This document shows, piece by piece, positions 53,330 through 63,455 of a stretch of DNA of 64,000 nucleotides. Within the stretch, counting starts at the first letter, position 1. Every line of letters begins with the position of its first letter. The DNA lies in contig NZ_CP047984.1 in NCBI RefSeq assembly GCF_009931655.1, forward strand, positions 1,178,001 to 1,242,000, read 5' to 3'. The notes under the pieces were generated by a model. The model was not told the DNA's origin. It saw only the letters and a program-made list of their open reading frames with translations, and searched no databases. The translations under genes and the position numbers were made by a program. The DNA is from Pontibacter russatus. Lineage in GTDB: Bacteria; Bacteroidota; Bacteroidia; Cytophagales; Hymenobacteraceae.

Positions 53330-55141
53330 CTACAACGCAGCCTTCTCCTGCAGCGCCTCTATCGCGCCTGCCAGGTACACGAAGGGTGCGTTCCAGTTGA
53401 TGGCGATTTCGTTGGAGGCGTAGGAGCAGTCGTTGTCGGTGAACATCTCATCCGCGAAGGCAGTCGTGTAGGTGGTGCAGTTGTCCTGCTTGTCGGCCCG
53501 CGCGTTTGGCCCGCCGGAGAGCAGGCCCGGCACAGGTTCTTCTATCCCATCCGCCACGGAAGGACGGTGGTGCGGGTGCATAATGGGTTTGTCGCCGAAG
53601 CCGGTCAGGAAAGAGTAGCCGGTGGCGTTGCGGCCCAGCAGGTAGTCGAGGTTAGCCAGCGCGGCGTCGATATACTTTTTATCGCTGGTGAGTTGGTAGG
53701 CCTGGAGGAGGGCGATGCCCTGGTTGGCGGCCACGGCGCTGCTGCCCCATATATAATCCTTCTCCGTTTTGCCCATCACGGTGCGGTACGTGCGTTCGGA
53801 GACGCCGTATATCATCTCATCGGCAAAAGCGATAATTCGCTTCTTTATCTCCGGCAGGTCTTGTTGCGCAGCGGGCGTCAGTTCATCGGCGAAGCGGGCG
53901 AGGGTGTAGTAACCCAGCAGCCGCACCTGCGGCCACGATGGCAATGGCATTTCCGTATCCGGCAGCATGTTCACGGCTTTGTAGTAGCTGTCGTCTTTGG
54001 TGGTGGCATATAGTTCCGAGGCGGCCCAGATAAACTCATCCTGGAATTCCTTGTCGCCATAAGCCCCGGTAGAGACCTCCGGCTTAAACTGCTCGTTCAT
54101 GCTGTTCTGGTCATACACCACATTCGGATTTTGCTGCGCCCAGTTCCAGGCTTTCACGGCAGCCGTGCGGGCAGAGTCGGCCAGGCCCGGAAACTCCTTT
54201 TCGTAGTTGCGGAAGACGCGGCTTGCCTGGGCCATCACCGCAGCGAAATCGAGGGTGGCGGCGGTGCCTTTCTGCACCACGTAGCGCGGGTTGGTCGCCT
54301 CGGCAGGCATCACCATGCCATCGAAACTCGGGTTAGTCAGTTTATGGTACACGCCGCCGTCGTTCGAGTCCTGCATGGCCAGCATCCAGCGCAGGTTCCA
54401 GAGCGCCTCATCCAAAATGTCCGGCACCTGGTTGCCGCTCTCCGGTATGTTCAGTTCCAGCGTTTTGTAAAACTCCGGGAAATCCTCGTAGGCCGACAGC
54501 AGCGTGCCCGTCGTGATGCCGGAATTGACGATGTACTTGTTGTAGTCGCCGGCGTCGTACCAGCCGCGCGGGGCAGATATCTTGGAGGCTGCCGGCCGTT
54601 GCTCCGAAGCGGCAGAAGGGTGTATCAGCACCTCGGTGTCGGGGTGGCCTGCCGCGCGCGCCCATTTGCCCGCATAGGTTTCCGGCAAATCCGTGGACAT
54701 CCGCTGATAGTAGAACCCTTTGATGGAAGCCGCGGCCGCCTCCCGGTGTATGTCCTGCCCAATCTCGAAGGGGTAAGAATGCCCGACGCCTGGAATGGCA
54801 AGCACGTAGTTTCCTTTCTCTTTGAACTCCGAAAAGTCTGCGATACGGGTGGGCCTGTTCGAGAATTCACCGGGTTTCATGTCGGTGAGCTGGCCGGTAT
54901 ATACGGTCTGCTGCTGGTCGGCTGTTTTCACGTAGAATGCACCGCCGCTGTGCTCTCCCACCACCACGGCCACTTTGGTGGCGTTCGGGTAAAAACCTAC
55001 CTGGTTCAGGCGGATACTTTCAGTCAACTGCTGCTGCGCCACCTGCGCCGTCTCCCCGGACTCCTGCTGCGCGCTGGAGCAGGAAAAAAGGAACAAGGCA
55101 GACAGGCCATATATAAATCGAGTAAAAGTCGGATGGTGCAT
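53330..55141 (-). CDS. GH9 endoglucanase-like lipoprotein
   Basis: 603 residues from the ATG at 55141 (a longer frame adds an improbable leader). Lipoprotein signal (YGLSALFLFSC), N-terminal Ig-like domain (SIRLNQVGFYPNATKVAVVV), then the (alpha/alpha)6 GH9 barrel: GWYDAGDYNKYIVNSG (catalytic Asp region), PDILDEALWNLRWML, and the C-terminal CSYASNEIAINWNAP with the general-acid Glu. Hydrolyses beta-1,4-glucan or a related beta-glucan on the cell surface. Confidence 0.92.
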   Translation of the reverse strand: MHHPTFTRFIYGLSALFLFSCSSAQQESGETAQVAQQQLTESIRLNQVGFYPNATKVAVVVGEHSGGAFYVKTADQQQTVYTGQLTDMKPGEFSNRPTRIADFSEFKEKGNYVLAIPGVGHSYPFEIGQDIHREAAAASIKGFYYQRMSTDLPETYAGKWARAAGHPDTEVLIHPSAASEQRPAASKISAPRGWYDAGDYNKYIVNSGITTGTLLSAYEDFPEFYKTLELNIPESGNQVPDILDEALWNLRWMLAMQDSNDGGVYHKLTNPSFDGMVMPAEATNPRYVVQKGTAATLDFAAVMAQASRVFRNYEKEFPGLADSARTAAVKAWNWAQQNPNVVYDQNSMNEQFKPEVSTGAYGDKEFQDEFIWAASELYATTKDDSYYKAVNMLPDTEMPLPSWPQVRLLGYYTLARFADELTPAAQQDLPEIKKRIIAFADEMIYGVSERTYRTVMGKTEKDYIWGSSAVAANQGIALLQAYQLTSDKKYIDAALANLDYLLGRNATGYSFLTGFGDKPIMHPHHRPSVADGIEEPVPGLLSGGPNARADKQDNCTTYTTAFADEMFTDNDCSYASNEIAINWNAPFVYLAGAIEALQEKAAL

Positions 55142-55361
55142 GGGACGGGGGTTTAGGAATGACGTTAACGGATGCACAGCGAAGGTAAGCGAAACAACCG
55201 GCAAGTGGGGCTACCGGATGTTTCGGATATATGGCTGAGATGTTAACGGCCGGGTATGTAATGGTATCTCCTCCCTTCTTTCACCCCAACGTAGTTCTGA
55301 TTCTATACATCGTTGCAGGGACGCTTGCGCCATATATGCTTTAAAGAAGTCTAAGTGGATG

Positions 55362-56711
55362 TTACTGCTGGGCAAGCTCGCGCGCCTGTGCGGCGGGCTG
55401 TCTGCCGACTTTCTGCAGCACCCACTCGCCTACCTGCAGCCCCTGCGCACGCCCGTTGTCGATGGCGTCCATGAAGTGTATCCCGCCATAAAAACGGGAA
55501 AGGCCTGCCTCGATGGCCGCCTGCCGGAAAGACTCGAATTTGCGGGCGGGCAGGCCAAAGCGCACTTCCACGGTATCGGTATAGCTGAAATTTTCACCGA
55601 AATAGTGCGTCAGCACTACCTCCGACGCAGCCGAAATGGTCGAGTGGCCGCTCAGGTACTCCGGGAAAGGGGGCGTCTGCAAAAACGGCTTCCAGGAGGT
55701 GTCCATATACTTCCGGATGGCCGTTTCGGGGCGGATGCGGTTGCTCCGGAACTTCTCGTCCCAGCAGGAGATGAAGCCATCCATCAAGGCTACAGACACC
55801 ATCGTGTTGATTTCCATGGCCTCCGAAAAACTCTTGTCGGCCTGTTTGCAGGCGATGCCGGCAATGCCCAGCCAGTGCGCGCCCGGCGATATCTTTTTCA
55901 TCCCCACCATCAGGTGGCCGTTGTCCTGCAGCGCGAAGGGGTTGCAGTCCCAGAAGGCGGCTATCTGCTGCTCCTCTTCTGTCAGGCCGTTGCTGCCTTT
56001 TTGCTGGCACTGTGCCATCAGCCTGTAAAACTCAGAGTCTTTATCTTTTGAGAAAGCCACCGGAGGCGCTGGCTGAAACTGGGCGCAGGTGTCGAGGGTG
56101 AAGGAGCGGACGGTGTTGAAATATGGCTCTACCGGAGCGAAAAAGGCAGGCGGCGTCGGGTGCCAGGAGCCCTCTTCCTCGAAAGGCGTGTAGCGGGCGT
56201 AGTTGCTGATGCGGTTGTACTTGTCGGCCTTGGCGTAGGCCAGGATGGCTTTGCTGATGTGCTGGGCATAGCTCAGGGAGTTGGCAATCACCTCCTCCGG
56301 CACACCGGCGGTGCGGCACGAATCGAGGAATTGCTGCTCGTAGGCATCCAGCACCGGGCCGGAAGGCTGCATTTTCTTGGCCGTCTCCATCATGGCGAGC
56401 AGCGCGCTCAGCTCCGTGGAGTAGTTCGTCAGTCCGGCGGGTTTCTCAATTTTCGGGTATTCATTTAGAATGCCGTGCATGCTCTGGCGGGCACTGTCGT
56501 TCTGCGACACCACCTCGTAACCGGCCAGCGTGGCATAGGAGTAAAACCGCGCCGCCAAGGGCGGATTGGTCACATCGTTCACCATCATGTCCGTCATTTC
56601 AGCCAGCACGCCGCTGATATGTTCGCTTCGGAATTGAAGCGGTTGCTGGTCCGGCGCTTTGCAGCCAGCCATATATACCAGGATGAAAAAGAGGGGCAGT
56701 AATTTTCTCAT
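55362..56711 (-). CDS. Vanadium-dependent haloperoxidase / PAP2-like lipoprotein
   Basis: 449 residues; lipoprotein signal (LLPLFFILVYMAGC). Helical bundle of the acid phosphatase/haloperoxidase superfamily with the second and third signature motifs FPEYLSGHSTISAA and SRFYGGIHFMDAIDNG, and an Arg-rich first motif region (SNRIRPETAIRKYM). The vanadate-binding Lys/Arg/His residues appear present. In Bacteroidota such genes regularly sit beside an FG-GAP/ASPIC protein, as here (3-base gap). The reaction is not known: peroxidase or phosphatase. Confidence 0.85.
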   Translation of the reverse strand: MRKLLPLFFILVYMAGCKAPDQQPLQFRSEHISGVLAEMTDMMVNDVTNPPLAARFYSYATLAGYEVVSQNDSARQSMHGILNEYPKIEKPAGLTNYSTELSALLAMMETAKKMQPSGPVLDAYEQQFLDSCRTAGVPEEVIANSLSYAQHISKAILAYAKADKYNRISNYARYTPFEEEGSWHPTPPAFFAPVEPYFNTVRSFTLDTCAQFQPAPPVAFSKDKDSEFYRLMAQCQQKGSNGLTEEEQQIAAFWDCNPFALQDNGHLMVGMKKISPGAHWLGIAGIACKQADKSFSEAMEINTMVSVALMDGFISCWDEKFRSNRIRPETAIRKYMDTSWKPFLQTPPFPEYLSGHSTISAASEVVLTHYFGENFSYTDTVEVRFGLPARKFESFRQAAIEAGLSRFYGGIHFMDAIDNGRAQGLQVGEWVLQKVGRQPAAQARELAQQ

Positions 56712-56714
56712 GGA

Positions 56715-59700
56715 CTACTTAACTTTATATGCCTTGATTTCCCGCTGGTTCACGCCGAACAGCAGCAGGTTATGGATGTGTAACATACTCCGCACATCGC
56801 CTTTCAGCTGCAGGCCCGATTTGCTTTGGGGAATATAGGTGAAATTTCCTTTCCCATCGCCCTGCAGCAGCACACCGTAGCTGGCGTCGTACTTGCCGAA
56901 GCGCAGGCGGGCCTCGTTCATATTGCCTGCCAGCAGCACATCCAGTTTCCCGTCCCGGTTATAATCCAGCGGCTGAATGGCATATACCGGGGCGAACTGG
57001 GCCTGTACCGGCAAGGGTTTTTCCACAAACTTCCCGTTTGCACCGGCCTCAAAATAAGCTGTTTGCAGGTAATTAGCAGACAGTTGCTTTGCCCCTTTCA
57101 GTTCCTCCGGCGTAAAAAGATCCCGTAGCGTGGCGTCAGCGTAGCTCTCGTAGCTGACGTAGCGGGTGCGCATCATGCTCATCTGGTCGAGCAGCTCGTC
57201 CCGCGTCACGTAGGGGTAGCTTTGGCCTTTGATATAAAAAGTAAGTATCGGGTCCACCGAACCGTTGTCGTCAAAATCCTTGTAATACAGCTCCGCTGGC
57301 TGGTTACCAGAGGCTTTTACCTGCGAGTTCAGGCCCATGTTCCCGACCATCAAATCCGGCTTTCCGTCCTGGTTAAAGTCCTCCACCACCAGTTTATTCC
57401 ACCAGCCGTTGTACTGCTTTTCGAAGTATTGGTCAGTGGCATCGCGTAGTTTGCCGTTCACGTTCTGGAACACCGTTACCGGCATCCACTCCCCCACTAT
57501 TACCAGCTCCTGCTTTTTATCACCATCCAGGTCATGCCACGCCGCATCCGACACCATCCCGATGCGCTGCAAAGCGGGCGCCACTGAGGCCGTCGCATCT
57601 TTGAATTTGCCGGTGCCATCGTTGAGGAGGATATAGCTTTGCGGAATCTCCGGGTAGCGCCCCGGAACTACCCGGCCGCCCACGAACAAATCCATATAGC
57701 CGTCGCCGTTGATGTCGGCCGCGCGGGCGCAGCTGCTGCTGGTGCGCATGTTGGGCAGTGCTTCCGTGGCTTTTGTGAAGTCGCCGATGCCGTTGTTTAT
57801 ATAGAGCCGATCCTGCAGCAAGGCGTCTTCCGGCGCAAAGTTGCCGTAGCCGCCGCTGCTGATATATAAGTCCGGCTTCCCGTCCTTGTTCGCGTCGAAG
57901 AACAGCGCGTCCACGTCCTGGCTTTCTTTGTCGGCCTCAAACGCAGCGTTTGGTTTTGGGCTGAAGCGCCCGCCCCGCTGCTGTATATATAACACGCCCG
58001 CCTGTCCGGCTGAGCCGCCGGCATAGACGTCCTCGAGCCCGTCGCCGTTTACATCGGCTTTCGCCAGCGCAGGCCCCGAAAACGACATGGGGTTCACCAG
58101 CAGCGGCTGGCGCTTGAAATCGTTCACCGCCTTTTTCTGATGCGTAAACGCCACCGGCGACTCCACCTCTTCCAAAGCAGGCGAGGCTTTGGTATTCAGA
58201 TACCTATATAGGACTGTGGCTTCTTTCTCCTGCAGCGCCAGCACCTGGTTGGCCTTCACCTCATATAGAACCTGCTGCTTCCCGCTCTGCCACACCACGC
58301 GCAGCGAGTCCACCACAGCCGCCTCCCCCAAACCGAAGTGCAGCACCGGCGACACGCTCGACTGGTAGCCGCGCGTCGGCATCTGCTCCTGGTACTGCTG
58401 CTGGTCGTCTTTGTAAAGCATCACCTTTGCGCCAACGCCTGCCGTATTTTTGCCTGCTCCCGCCAGCTTCACTTGCAGATAGTGGCGCTTCAGTTGTTTG
58501 CCAGCCTCGTTCTGGTATATAAAAGCGGGCTTGTTGATGTTGTTCACCACCAGGTCCAGGTCGCCGTCGTTGTCGAGGTCGGCGTAGGCGGCGCCGTTGC
58601 TGTTCGAGGCGAAGTTCACGCCCCAGTCGGTGCCTTTGTTCGTAAATGCCAGGCCCCCGTTGTTCTGGTATATGTAGTTGTTGACGTTGGAGGAAGGAAT
58701 CTTGTTCACCAGCTCCAAAACGCCTTTCGGGTTCATGCGGCCGCCCGCGTTCTGGAAAAACGAGCTGCGGTACTTGACGAAATCGAGGTTGGTGAAGTCG
58801 CGCAGGAAGCCGTTGGAGACGAAGAGGTCTTTCCAGCCGTCGTTGTCGTAGTCGGCGAAAAGCGGGGCCCAGCTCCAGTCGGTGTTCGAGATGCCCGCCA
58901 GCTGCCCCACCTCGCTGAAGGTGCCGTCGCCGTTGTTGACGTGCAGCATGTTGCGCATGTACTGCGGACTGAAACCTGCCCGTATGAACTGCTCGAAATA
59001 CTCGTAATTGTCCGGCGAGAACAGCAGCTTCTGCCTGCGGTTGTCCTCCGGCAGCATGTCGAGGGTGTAGATGTCCAGCAGACCATCGTTGTTGATGTCC
59101 GCGATGTCGTTGCCCATCGAGTACAGCGACGTGTGGCCGATGCTTTGGTTGATTTGGTCCGTGAAGGTGCCGTCGTGGTTGTTGATATAAAGGTAATCCG
59201 GGGCGGAGTAATCGTTGGATATATAAATGTCGGGCCAGCCGTCGTGGTTGATGTCCGCCACACCCGCGCCCAGCCCATACGTAAACGCCGAGCCTGCAAA
59301 GCCCGACTTATCCGACACATCCACGAATTTGCCTGCGTCGTTTCTGAACAGCTTCACCCGCATATCCGGCTCCGTCTTCTTCTGAATTTCCCGGATGCTT
59401 GTTTCATCCAGATTTCGGAACACGTTCGGGTTGTGGTTCAGCAGGAACATGTCAAGGTCGCCGTCCCGGTCATAATCAAAGAAGGTGGCGCTGGTGCTGA
59501 AGGCGGCATCGGCCAGGCCATGTGCCTGCGCCTCGTCCACAAACTTCGGTACGCCGTTGGCATCAGGCCCCTGGTTGATGAAAAGCTGGTTTGCCCGCGC
59601 CTCCGGCGGCATGTTGCCGGAGTAGCAGAGGTATATATCCAGCAGCCCGTCACCGTTCACGTCGGCCATGCTCACGCCCGTTTTCCAGTTGCTGGGCCTG

Positions 59701-60074
59701 CCAGCCGCCGCCGCTGACGTGGTGATATCCTCGAACTGCATGTCACCCTTGTTCAGGTAAAGGGCGTTTGGGGCCATGTTGCCAGAGAAGTAGACATCCT
59801 GTAGCCCGTCGTTGTTGAGGTCCCCCACGGCCACGCCGCCGCCGTTGTAGAAATACTGGTACGCCAGGATGTTGCCATAGGGGTTTTCCTGGATGGTGTT
59901 GCTGAAGTTTATGCCGGTCTCCCCGGCGGGCAGCAGGCGAAACAGCGTTTCAGCGGGCGCGTTGTGCTGCTGTGCCGCACTGGTTTCTACTTCCGCCTCT
60001 TTCGGTTGACAGCCTGCCACAAAAACAGCCAGTGCAAAAAGGCAAACGAGAACGGGTAATTTCAAAAACTGCAT
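56715..60074 (-). CDS. Large FG-GAP/VCBS repeat lipoprotein with ASPIC/UnbV domain
   Basis: 1,119 residues from the ATG at 60074; lipoprotein signal (LLPVL-type: LPVLVCLFALAVFVAGC). Two sets of FG-GAP propeller repeats with calcium-binding DxNxDG loops (VGDLNNDGLQDVYFSGNM, MADVNGDGLLDIYLC, DYDRDGDLDMFLLN, AYADLDNDGDLDLVVNN) around an ASPIC/UnbV segment (GVGAKVMLYKDDQQQYQEQM). Surface-exposed, possibly calcium-dependent glycan or ligand binding. Upstream of the haloperoxidase-like gene in a two-gene operon. Confidence 0.88.
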   Translation of the reverse strand: MQFLKLPVLVCLFALAVFVAGCQPKEAEVETSAAQQHNAPAETLFRLLPAGETGINFSNTIQENPYGNILAYQYFYNGGGVAVGDLNNDGLQDVYFSGNMAPNALYLNKGDMQFEDITTSAAAAGRPSNWKTGVSMADVNGDGLLDIYLCYSGNMPPEARANQLFINQGPDANGVPKFVDEAQAHGLADAAFSTSATFFDYDRDGDLDMFLLNHNPNVFRNLDETSIREIQKKTEPDMRVKLFRNDAGKFVDVSDKSGFAGSAFTYGLGAGVADINHDGWPDIYISNDYSAPDYLYINNHDGTFTDQINQSIGHTSLYSMGNDIADINNDGLLDIYTLDMLPEDNRRQKLLFSPDNYEYFEQFIRAGFSPQYMRNMLHVNNGDGTFSEVGQLAGISNTDWSWAPLFADYDNDGWKDLFVSNGFLRDFTNLDFVKYRSSFFQNAGGRMNPKGVLELVNKIPSSNVNNYIYQNNGGLAFTNKGTDWGVNFASNSNGAAYADLDNDGDLDLVVNNINKPAFIYQNEAGKQLKRHYLQVKLAGAGKNTAGVGAKVMLYKDDQQQYQEQMPTRGYQSSVSPVLHFGLGEAAVVDSLRVVWQSGKQQVLYEVKANQVLALQEKEATVLYRYLNTKASPALEEVESPVAFTHQKKAVNDFKRQPLLVNPMSFSGPALAKADVNGDGLEDVYAGGSAGQAGVLYIQQRGGRFSPKPNAAFEADKESQDVDALFFDANKDGKPDLYISSGGYGNFAPEDALLQDRLYINNGIGDFTKATEALPNMRTSSSCARAADINGDGYMDLFVGGRVVPGRYPEIPQSYILLNDGTGKFKDATASVAPALQRIGMVSDAAWHDLDGDKKQELVIVGEWMPVTVFQNVNGKLRDATDQYFEKQYNGWWNKLVVEDFNQDGKPDLMVGNMGLNSQVKASGNQPAELYYKDFDDNGSVDPILTFYIKGQSYPYVTRDELLDQMSMMRTRYVSYESYADATLRDLFTPEELKGAKQLSANYLQTAYFEAGANGKFVEKPLPVQAQFAPVYAIQPLDYNRDGKLDVLLAGNMNEARLRFGKYDASYGVLLQGDGKGNFTYIPQSKSGLQLKGDVRSMLHIHNLLLFGVNQREIKAYKVK

Positions 60075-60267
60075 GCTGTTCTGTAAGGGAATCCAAAAGT
60101 AAGGAATCGGGCACATACCTGCAAAAGGCGCAGACGCTCTGCGCTGAAATCGCAAGTCAACAGGTACCTTAACACCTAAACCGCTCTGTTAAATTCCTCT
60201 TCAGGTGAGGGATTGATGCGATGTATTTTCTATAATATGGCAATGACTTCTTTCACACGAAGCTATA

Positions 60268-61944
60268 TCACTTTTTCACCACCCGCACCGCCGCCCCGTT
60301 CAGGTTCGTTTTCACGAAGTATATACCCGAAGAAAGTCCTTCAAAAGAGACGGAGGCTTTGGTGCCGCTTACTTTCTGCGCCTTCACCTGTTGGCCCTGC
60401 GCATTATATATGGCGACGGTTTCCATCCTGCGTTCGCTGCTAATAGTTAAATCAGCCTCCACCACAGTCGGGTATGCGGCGAACGCGGGCTTCTCGCTTC
60501 CGTTGTCCCACAAGCCCGTCGGCTCCGACGGGCCGGCCGCTGTGTCCTGTCGCTTATAGGTGCGCAGTTCCGGCATCTCGTCCAACGTTAGCACGTACTC
60601 GTGGGCAAACAGCTTCTTCCACAAGTCCAGCGAGTTGTGCTTGCTGTCGCGGGTGTAGCCGCCGTACCAGGGCATGAACCACGACCAGGCCGCCCCGTCC
60701 TTTATCAAATCATCTACATCTGGGATGGAGCCCACTTCGCTCAGCGTCAGCATTTTTTTGCCGCCATAGCGGCTGTTCATCTCGCCAAACTCCAGCGTCT
60801 GCGAACCATGGTCGCCCTCCCTATAGATGTCCCGCCCCACGATGTCCACATAAGCATCGCCCGGGTACCAGGCATCATCATTGGGCTCCCTTGTCCATAC
60901 CCAGATGAGGTTGCGGAGGCCGTGGTGGTTCACCAGGCGGTCATATAGGAGTTGCCACAGGGCTTTGAGTGGCTCCGGCCCTTTGGCTCCCCACCAGAAC
61001 CAGCCGCCCGCCGCCTCGTGCAAGGGGCGCCAGATAACGGGAACGTGCTCGTCCTGCAACTTTTTCAGCATGCCGGCTATATAGTCTATATCGGCGAGCA
61101 TGGCTTTGTATTCGGCTGAGCTTTTATCCGAGACTTTCGAGACATCGAACGCTGTGCCTTCCGGCTTTGATTGGTTCTGGGTATAAAACTCCTCCGTCTG
61201 CCGGGACGGGTCGCGCCAGTGCCACATCAGGGCTGGAATGCCGTTGCGGCCGTACCAGGTTTTGGCGTCGTGGATGGGCGTCTCGTCGTTGTACCAGGTG
61301 TAGTTCCGGCCGCTGTGCATGAAGTCGATCCCCAATAGGGCCGGTTCTTTGCCGGTGTTTTCCTTCAGCCAGTCCGATTCATCGAAGCTGTTCAGGGTCA
61401 TCGCGCCGGAGATTATTTTATCACCGTAGTTGTCCAGCAGGAAATTGTACAGGGCGGTTGCCTCACGAGTCGGGTTTGGGGCCACCAGCGTCTGGTTCAG
61501 GTCAAACCTGTGAGTGTCCTCCACTGCCTCGAACGCGATATAGTCGATGTTAATCCACCCCCAGGATTTGGTAATCTTTACCTGGTGCTGCCCGGCCGCC
61601 AGTTTCTGGGCGCTCACCAGTTGCAGGGTGCTGTAGGCGGCATCTTTCTTCAGGGAGAAATTCAGCGTGTTGCCGCCTATGCCAAACGTGTTTATCTTGT
61701 CGCCTGCCGGGGAGGCCGCCCTGATAGAGATGTTGTAAAATCCTGCTGCCGGGAGCGTCACGGTGAAAGTGAGGTTGCCCTCGCCCTGCGCCACCGCGCC
61801 GCCGCCGGAACAACCAGGACACGCGATTTTCGCCGCTCCGCCGGATAGGGCTGCCTGTTCGGCTTCATATTTCTGGCTATATGCCTGCAGGGAGCAGAGC
61901 AGCAGCCATACCAGACAGATTAGCGGGGTGTAGGTATTTTTCAT
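60268..61944 (-). CDS. GH26 beta-mannanase with CBM and type IX secretion tail
   Basis: 558 residues from the ATG at 61944: signal peptide (LICLVWLLLCSLQAYS), an N-terminal CBM35-like domain (YEAEQAALSGGAAKIACPG), GH26 barrel with acid/base Glu in VIWRPLHEAAGGWFWWG and nucleophile Glu in MLTLSEVGSIPD, and a C-terminal sorting domain ending YFVKTNLNGAAVRVVKK. Secreted through the type IX system; cleaves beta-1,4-mannan. Neighbouring surface-binding proteins upstream support a mannan utilisation locus. Confidence 0.92.
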   Translation of the reverse strand: MKNTYTPLICLVWLLLCSLQAYSQKYEAEQAALSGGAAKIACPGCSGGGAVAQGEGNLTFTVTLPAAGFYNISIRAASPAGDKINTFGIGGNTLNFSLKKDAAYSTLQLVSAQKLAAGQHQVKITKSWGWINIDYIAFEAVEDTHRFDLNQTLVAPNPTREATALYNFLLDNYGDKIISGAMTLNSFDESDWLKENTGKEPALLGIDFMHSGRNYTWYNDETPIHDAKTWYGRNGIPALMWHWRDPSRQTEEFYTQNQSKPEGTAFDVSKVSDKSSAEYKAMLADIDYIAGMLKKLQDEHVPVIWRPLHEAAGGWFWWGAKGPEPLKALWQLLYDRLVNHHGLRNLIWVWTREPNDDAWYPGDAYVDIVGRDIYREGDHGSQTLEFGEMNSRYGGKKMLTLSEVGSIPDVDDLIKDGAAWSWFMPWYGGYTRDSKHNSLDLWKKLFAHEYVLTLDEMPELRTYKRQDTAAGPSEPTGLWDNGSEKPAFAAYPTVVEADLTISSERRMETVAIYNAQGQQVKAQKVSGTKASVSFEGLSSGIYFVKTNLNGAAVRVVKK

Positions 61945-62057
61945 ATATGAGGTGTTACAGACGTCGGAGTTCGGTACTTCCTGTCGAAAACAGAACATTG
62001 GCTCTATACGTGCCGATGATTGTGCTCCAGATTTAGCAAGGTTTGGATATTGAGATT

Positions 62058-62107
62058 CTGAGTAACAGAAAACCCCTGTAAAACTACAGGGGTTTTCTGT
62101 TACTCAG
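62058..62107 (-). terminator. Terminator between the glycan-binding protein gene and the GH26 gene
   Basis: Perfect 23-bp stem (CTGAGTAACAGAAAACCCCT...) with a 4-base loop. It ends the transcript of the 62135 gene and lies upstream of the GH26 gene, so GH26 probably has its own promoter between 61945 and 62057. Confidence 0.88.
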
Positions 62108-62134
62108 ATTAGCTTGTGCTGGTGTGTATCAAGC

Positions 62135-63433
62135 TTATTTGAAACCGACATGGTCGTAATGCACTACCCCGGCCCAACCGGCAGACTGAAACATGATATC
62201 CCCGATACTTGCCGGGCTGCCCAAATCTGACAGTGGAATGGTATAAGTGGTCCATTCTCCTTCCACTACGTTGAATGTACCAGCAGGAGGATTATAGCCT
62301 TCATCAATCACGATATTTACGATTTTGCCATCTGTACCCGGGCCGCCATAGACCGAGAACACCAAATGAGTATAATCAGCGGTAGACACGGCTGTGCCAA
62401 TGTGCCAGCGGATTGCATCGTAGCTGCCGTCGTAGGTCTTCCTGGCAGCAAAATCTCCCTGTCGCACTTTTTCAGTGCTCTCCCAGTTGGTGGCACCGCC
62501 CCATCCCCAGTTTTCCCAGCCTGTTCCTCTTGCGTCATTGTACAGGAAATAGGGCAGCGCTGCGAGCGGAGGCAAATCCCCAATAAATTGTAAGGATGTT
62601 TCTGACTCAACCTGTACGCCAGAGTGTGCTACAAGTGTTACGACCCCTTTTCCGGCTTCGGCAGGCACCACGACAACAAGCTCAGCAGGAGACACACTCA
62701 CAAACTCTGTGATGGGCTCTGTTATGCCATTGAATAAAACACCCATCGTCAGATCAAGGTTTTCGCCGGTTATGGTCAGGTTGCTGCCGCGCTCCACGGG
62801 GTTTGGTGCCAAATTAGCTATGGATGGCAGGGTGACAACCAGATCCGTTTCTGTTACAATGGCCTGCGGCTCTGTACCACCTGTCAGGAACACCAGTCTT
62901 CCTGTCTTGGCATTCACCGGCACCTGCAGCACCAATTCGTTCATGGTCTGGCTTACGAACTCGCTCACCGTGTCGCTGTCGAACACCACGCCTGTTACCC
63001 AGTTCATGTAATTTCCTGTGGCGGTAATATTCGCTCCCGGACGTGCCTCTTCCATAACCGATTCGATGGTAACCGGCACCTCAAAACTCAGCACTGTTTT
63101 AGAGACAACATCCCCATCAGTAGTTTTCAGCGTTACCAGACCTTCACCTGCTTCCTGCGGCACTACCAGCACAATCATATCGGAGGTATGGCTTTTGAAA
63201 GCCGATTTCGGAACACTCACTCCCGGCAGCTCCACAGCCTCCACTTTGTTCAGGTTGTGGCCGATGAACTTTATCTCTTCCCCATGCTGTACGCCGGAGG
63301 GGCCGAAGCTTAGCAACTGCACCATGCCACCGTTCGGTTCACTGTCCTCATCGTCTTCACAGGCTGTCAGGAAACCGGCGAAGAGGAACAGAAACACAAG
63401 CGTGAACAGCCTCACATTGTATACATTCTTCAT
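62135..63433 (-). CDS. IPT/TIG-domain surface glycan-binding lipoprotein
   Basis: 432 residues; lipoprotein signal (LFTLVFLFLFAGFLTAC). Three IPT/TIG beta-sandwich repeats (LLSFGPSGVQHGEEIKFIGH; ESVMEEARPGANITATGNYM; IANLAPNPVERGSNLTITGE) and a C-terminal carbohydrate-binding module (YNDARGTGWENWGWGGATNW). This is the layout of SusE/SusF-like or surface glycan-binding proteins. Probably recognises mannan before import, next to a second glycan-binding protein upstream. Confidence 0.88.
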   Translation of the reverse strand: MKNVYNVRLFTLVFLFLFAGFLTACEDDEDSEPNGGMVQLLSFGPSGVQHGEEIKFIGHNLNKVEAVELPGVSVPKSAFKSHTSDMIVLVVPQEAGEGLVTLKTTDGDVVSKTVLSFEVPVTIESVMEEARPGANITATGNYMNWVTGVVFDSDTVSEFVSQTMNELVLQVPVNAKTGRLVFLTGGTEPQAIVTETDLVVTLPSIANLAPNPVERGSNLTITGENLDLTMGVLFNGITEPITEFVSVSPAELVVVVPAEAGKGVVTLVAHSGVQVESETSLQFIGDLPPLAALPYFLYNDARGTGWENWGWGGATNWESTEKVRQGDFAARKTYDGSYDAIRWHIGTAVSTADYTHLVFSVYGGPGTDGKIVNIVIDEGYNPPAGTFNVVEGEWTTYTIPLSDLGSPASIGDIMFQSAGWAGVVHYDHVGFK

Positions 63434-63455
63434 ATTTCTTCTTGAGCTTTAAAGT

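Noticed and set aside
58338..59717. 459-aa plus-strand frame over the FG-GAP gene
   Set aside because: Valine/histidine/arginine-rich shadow of DxNxDG repeats read in reverse.
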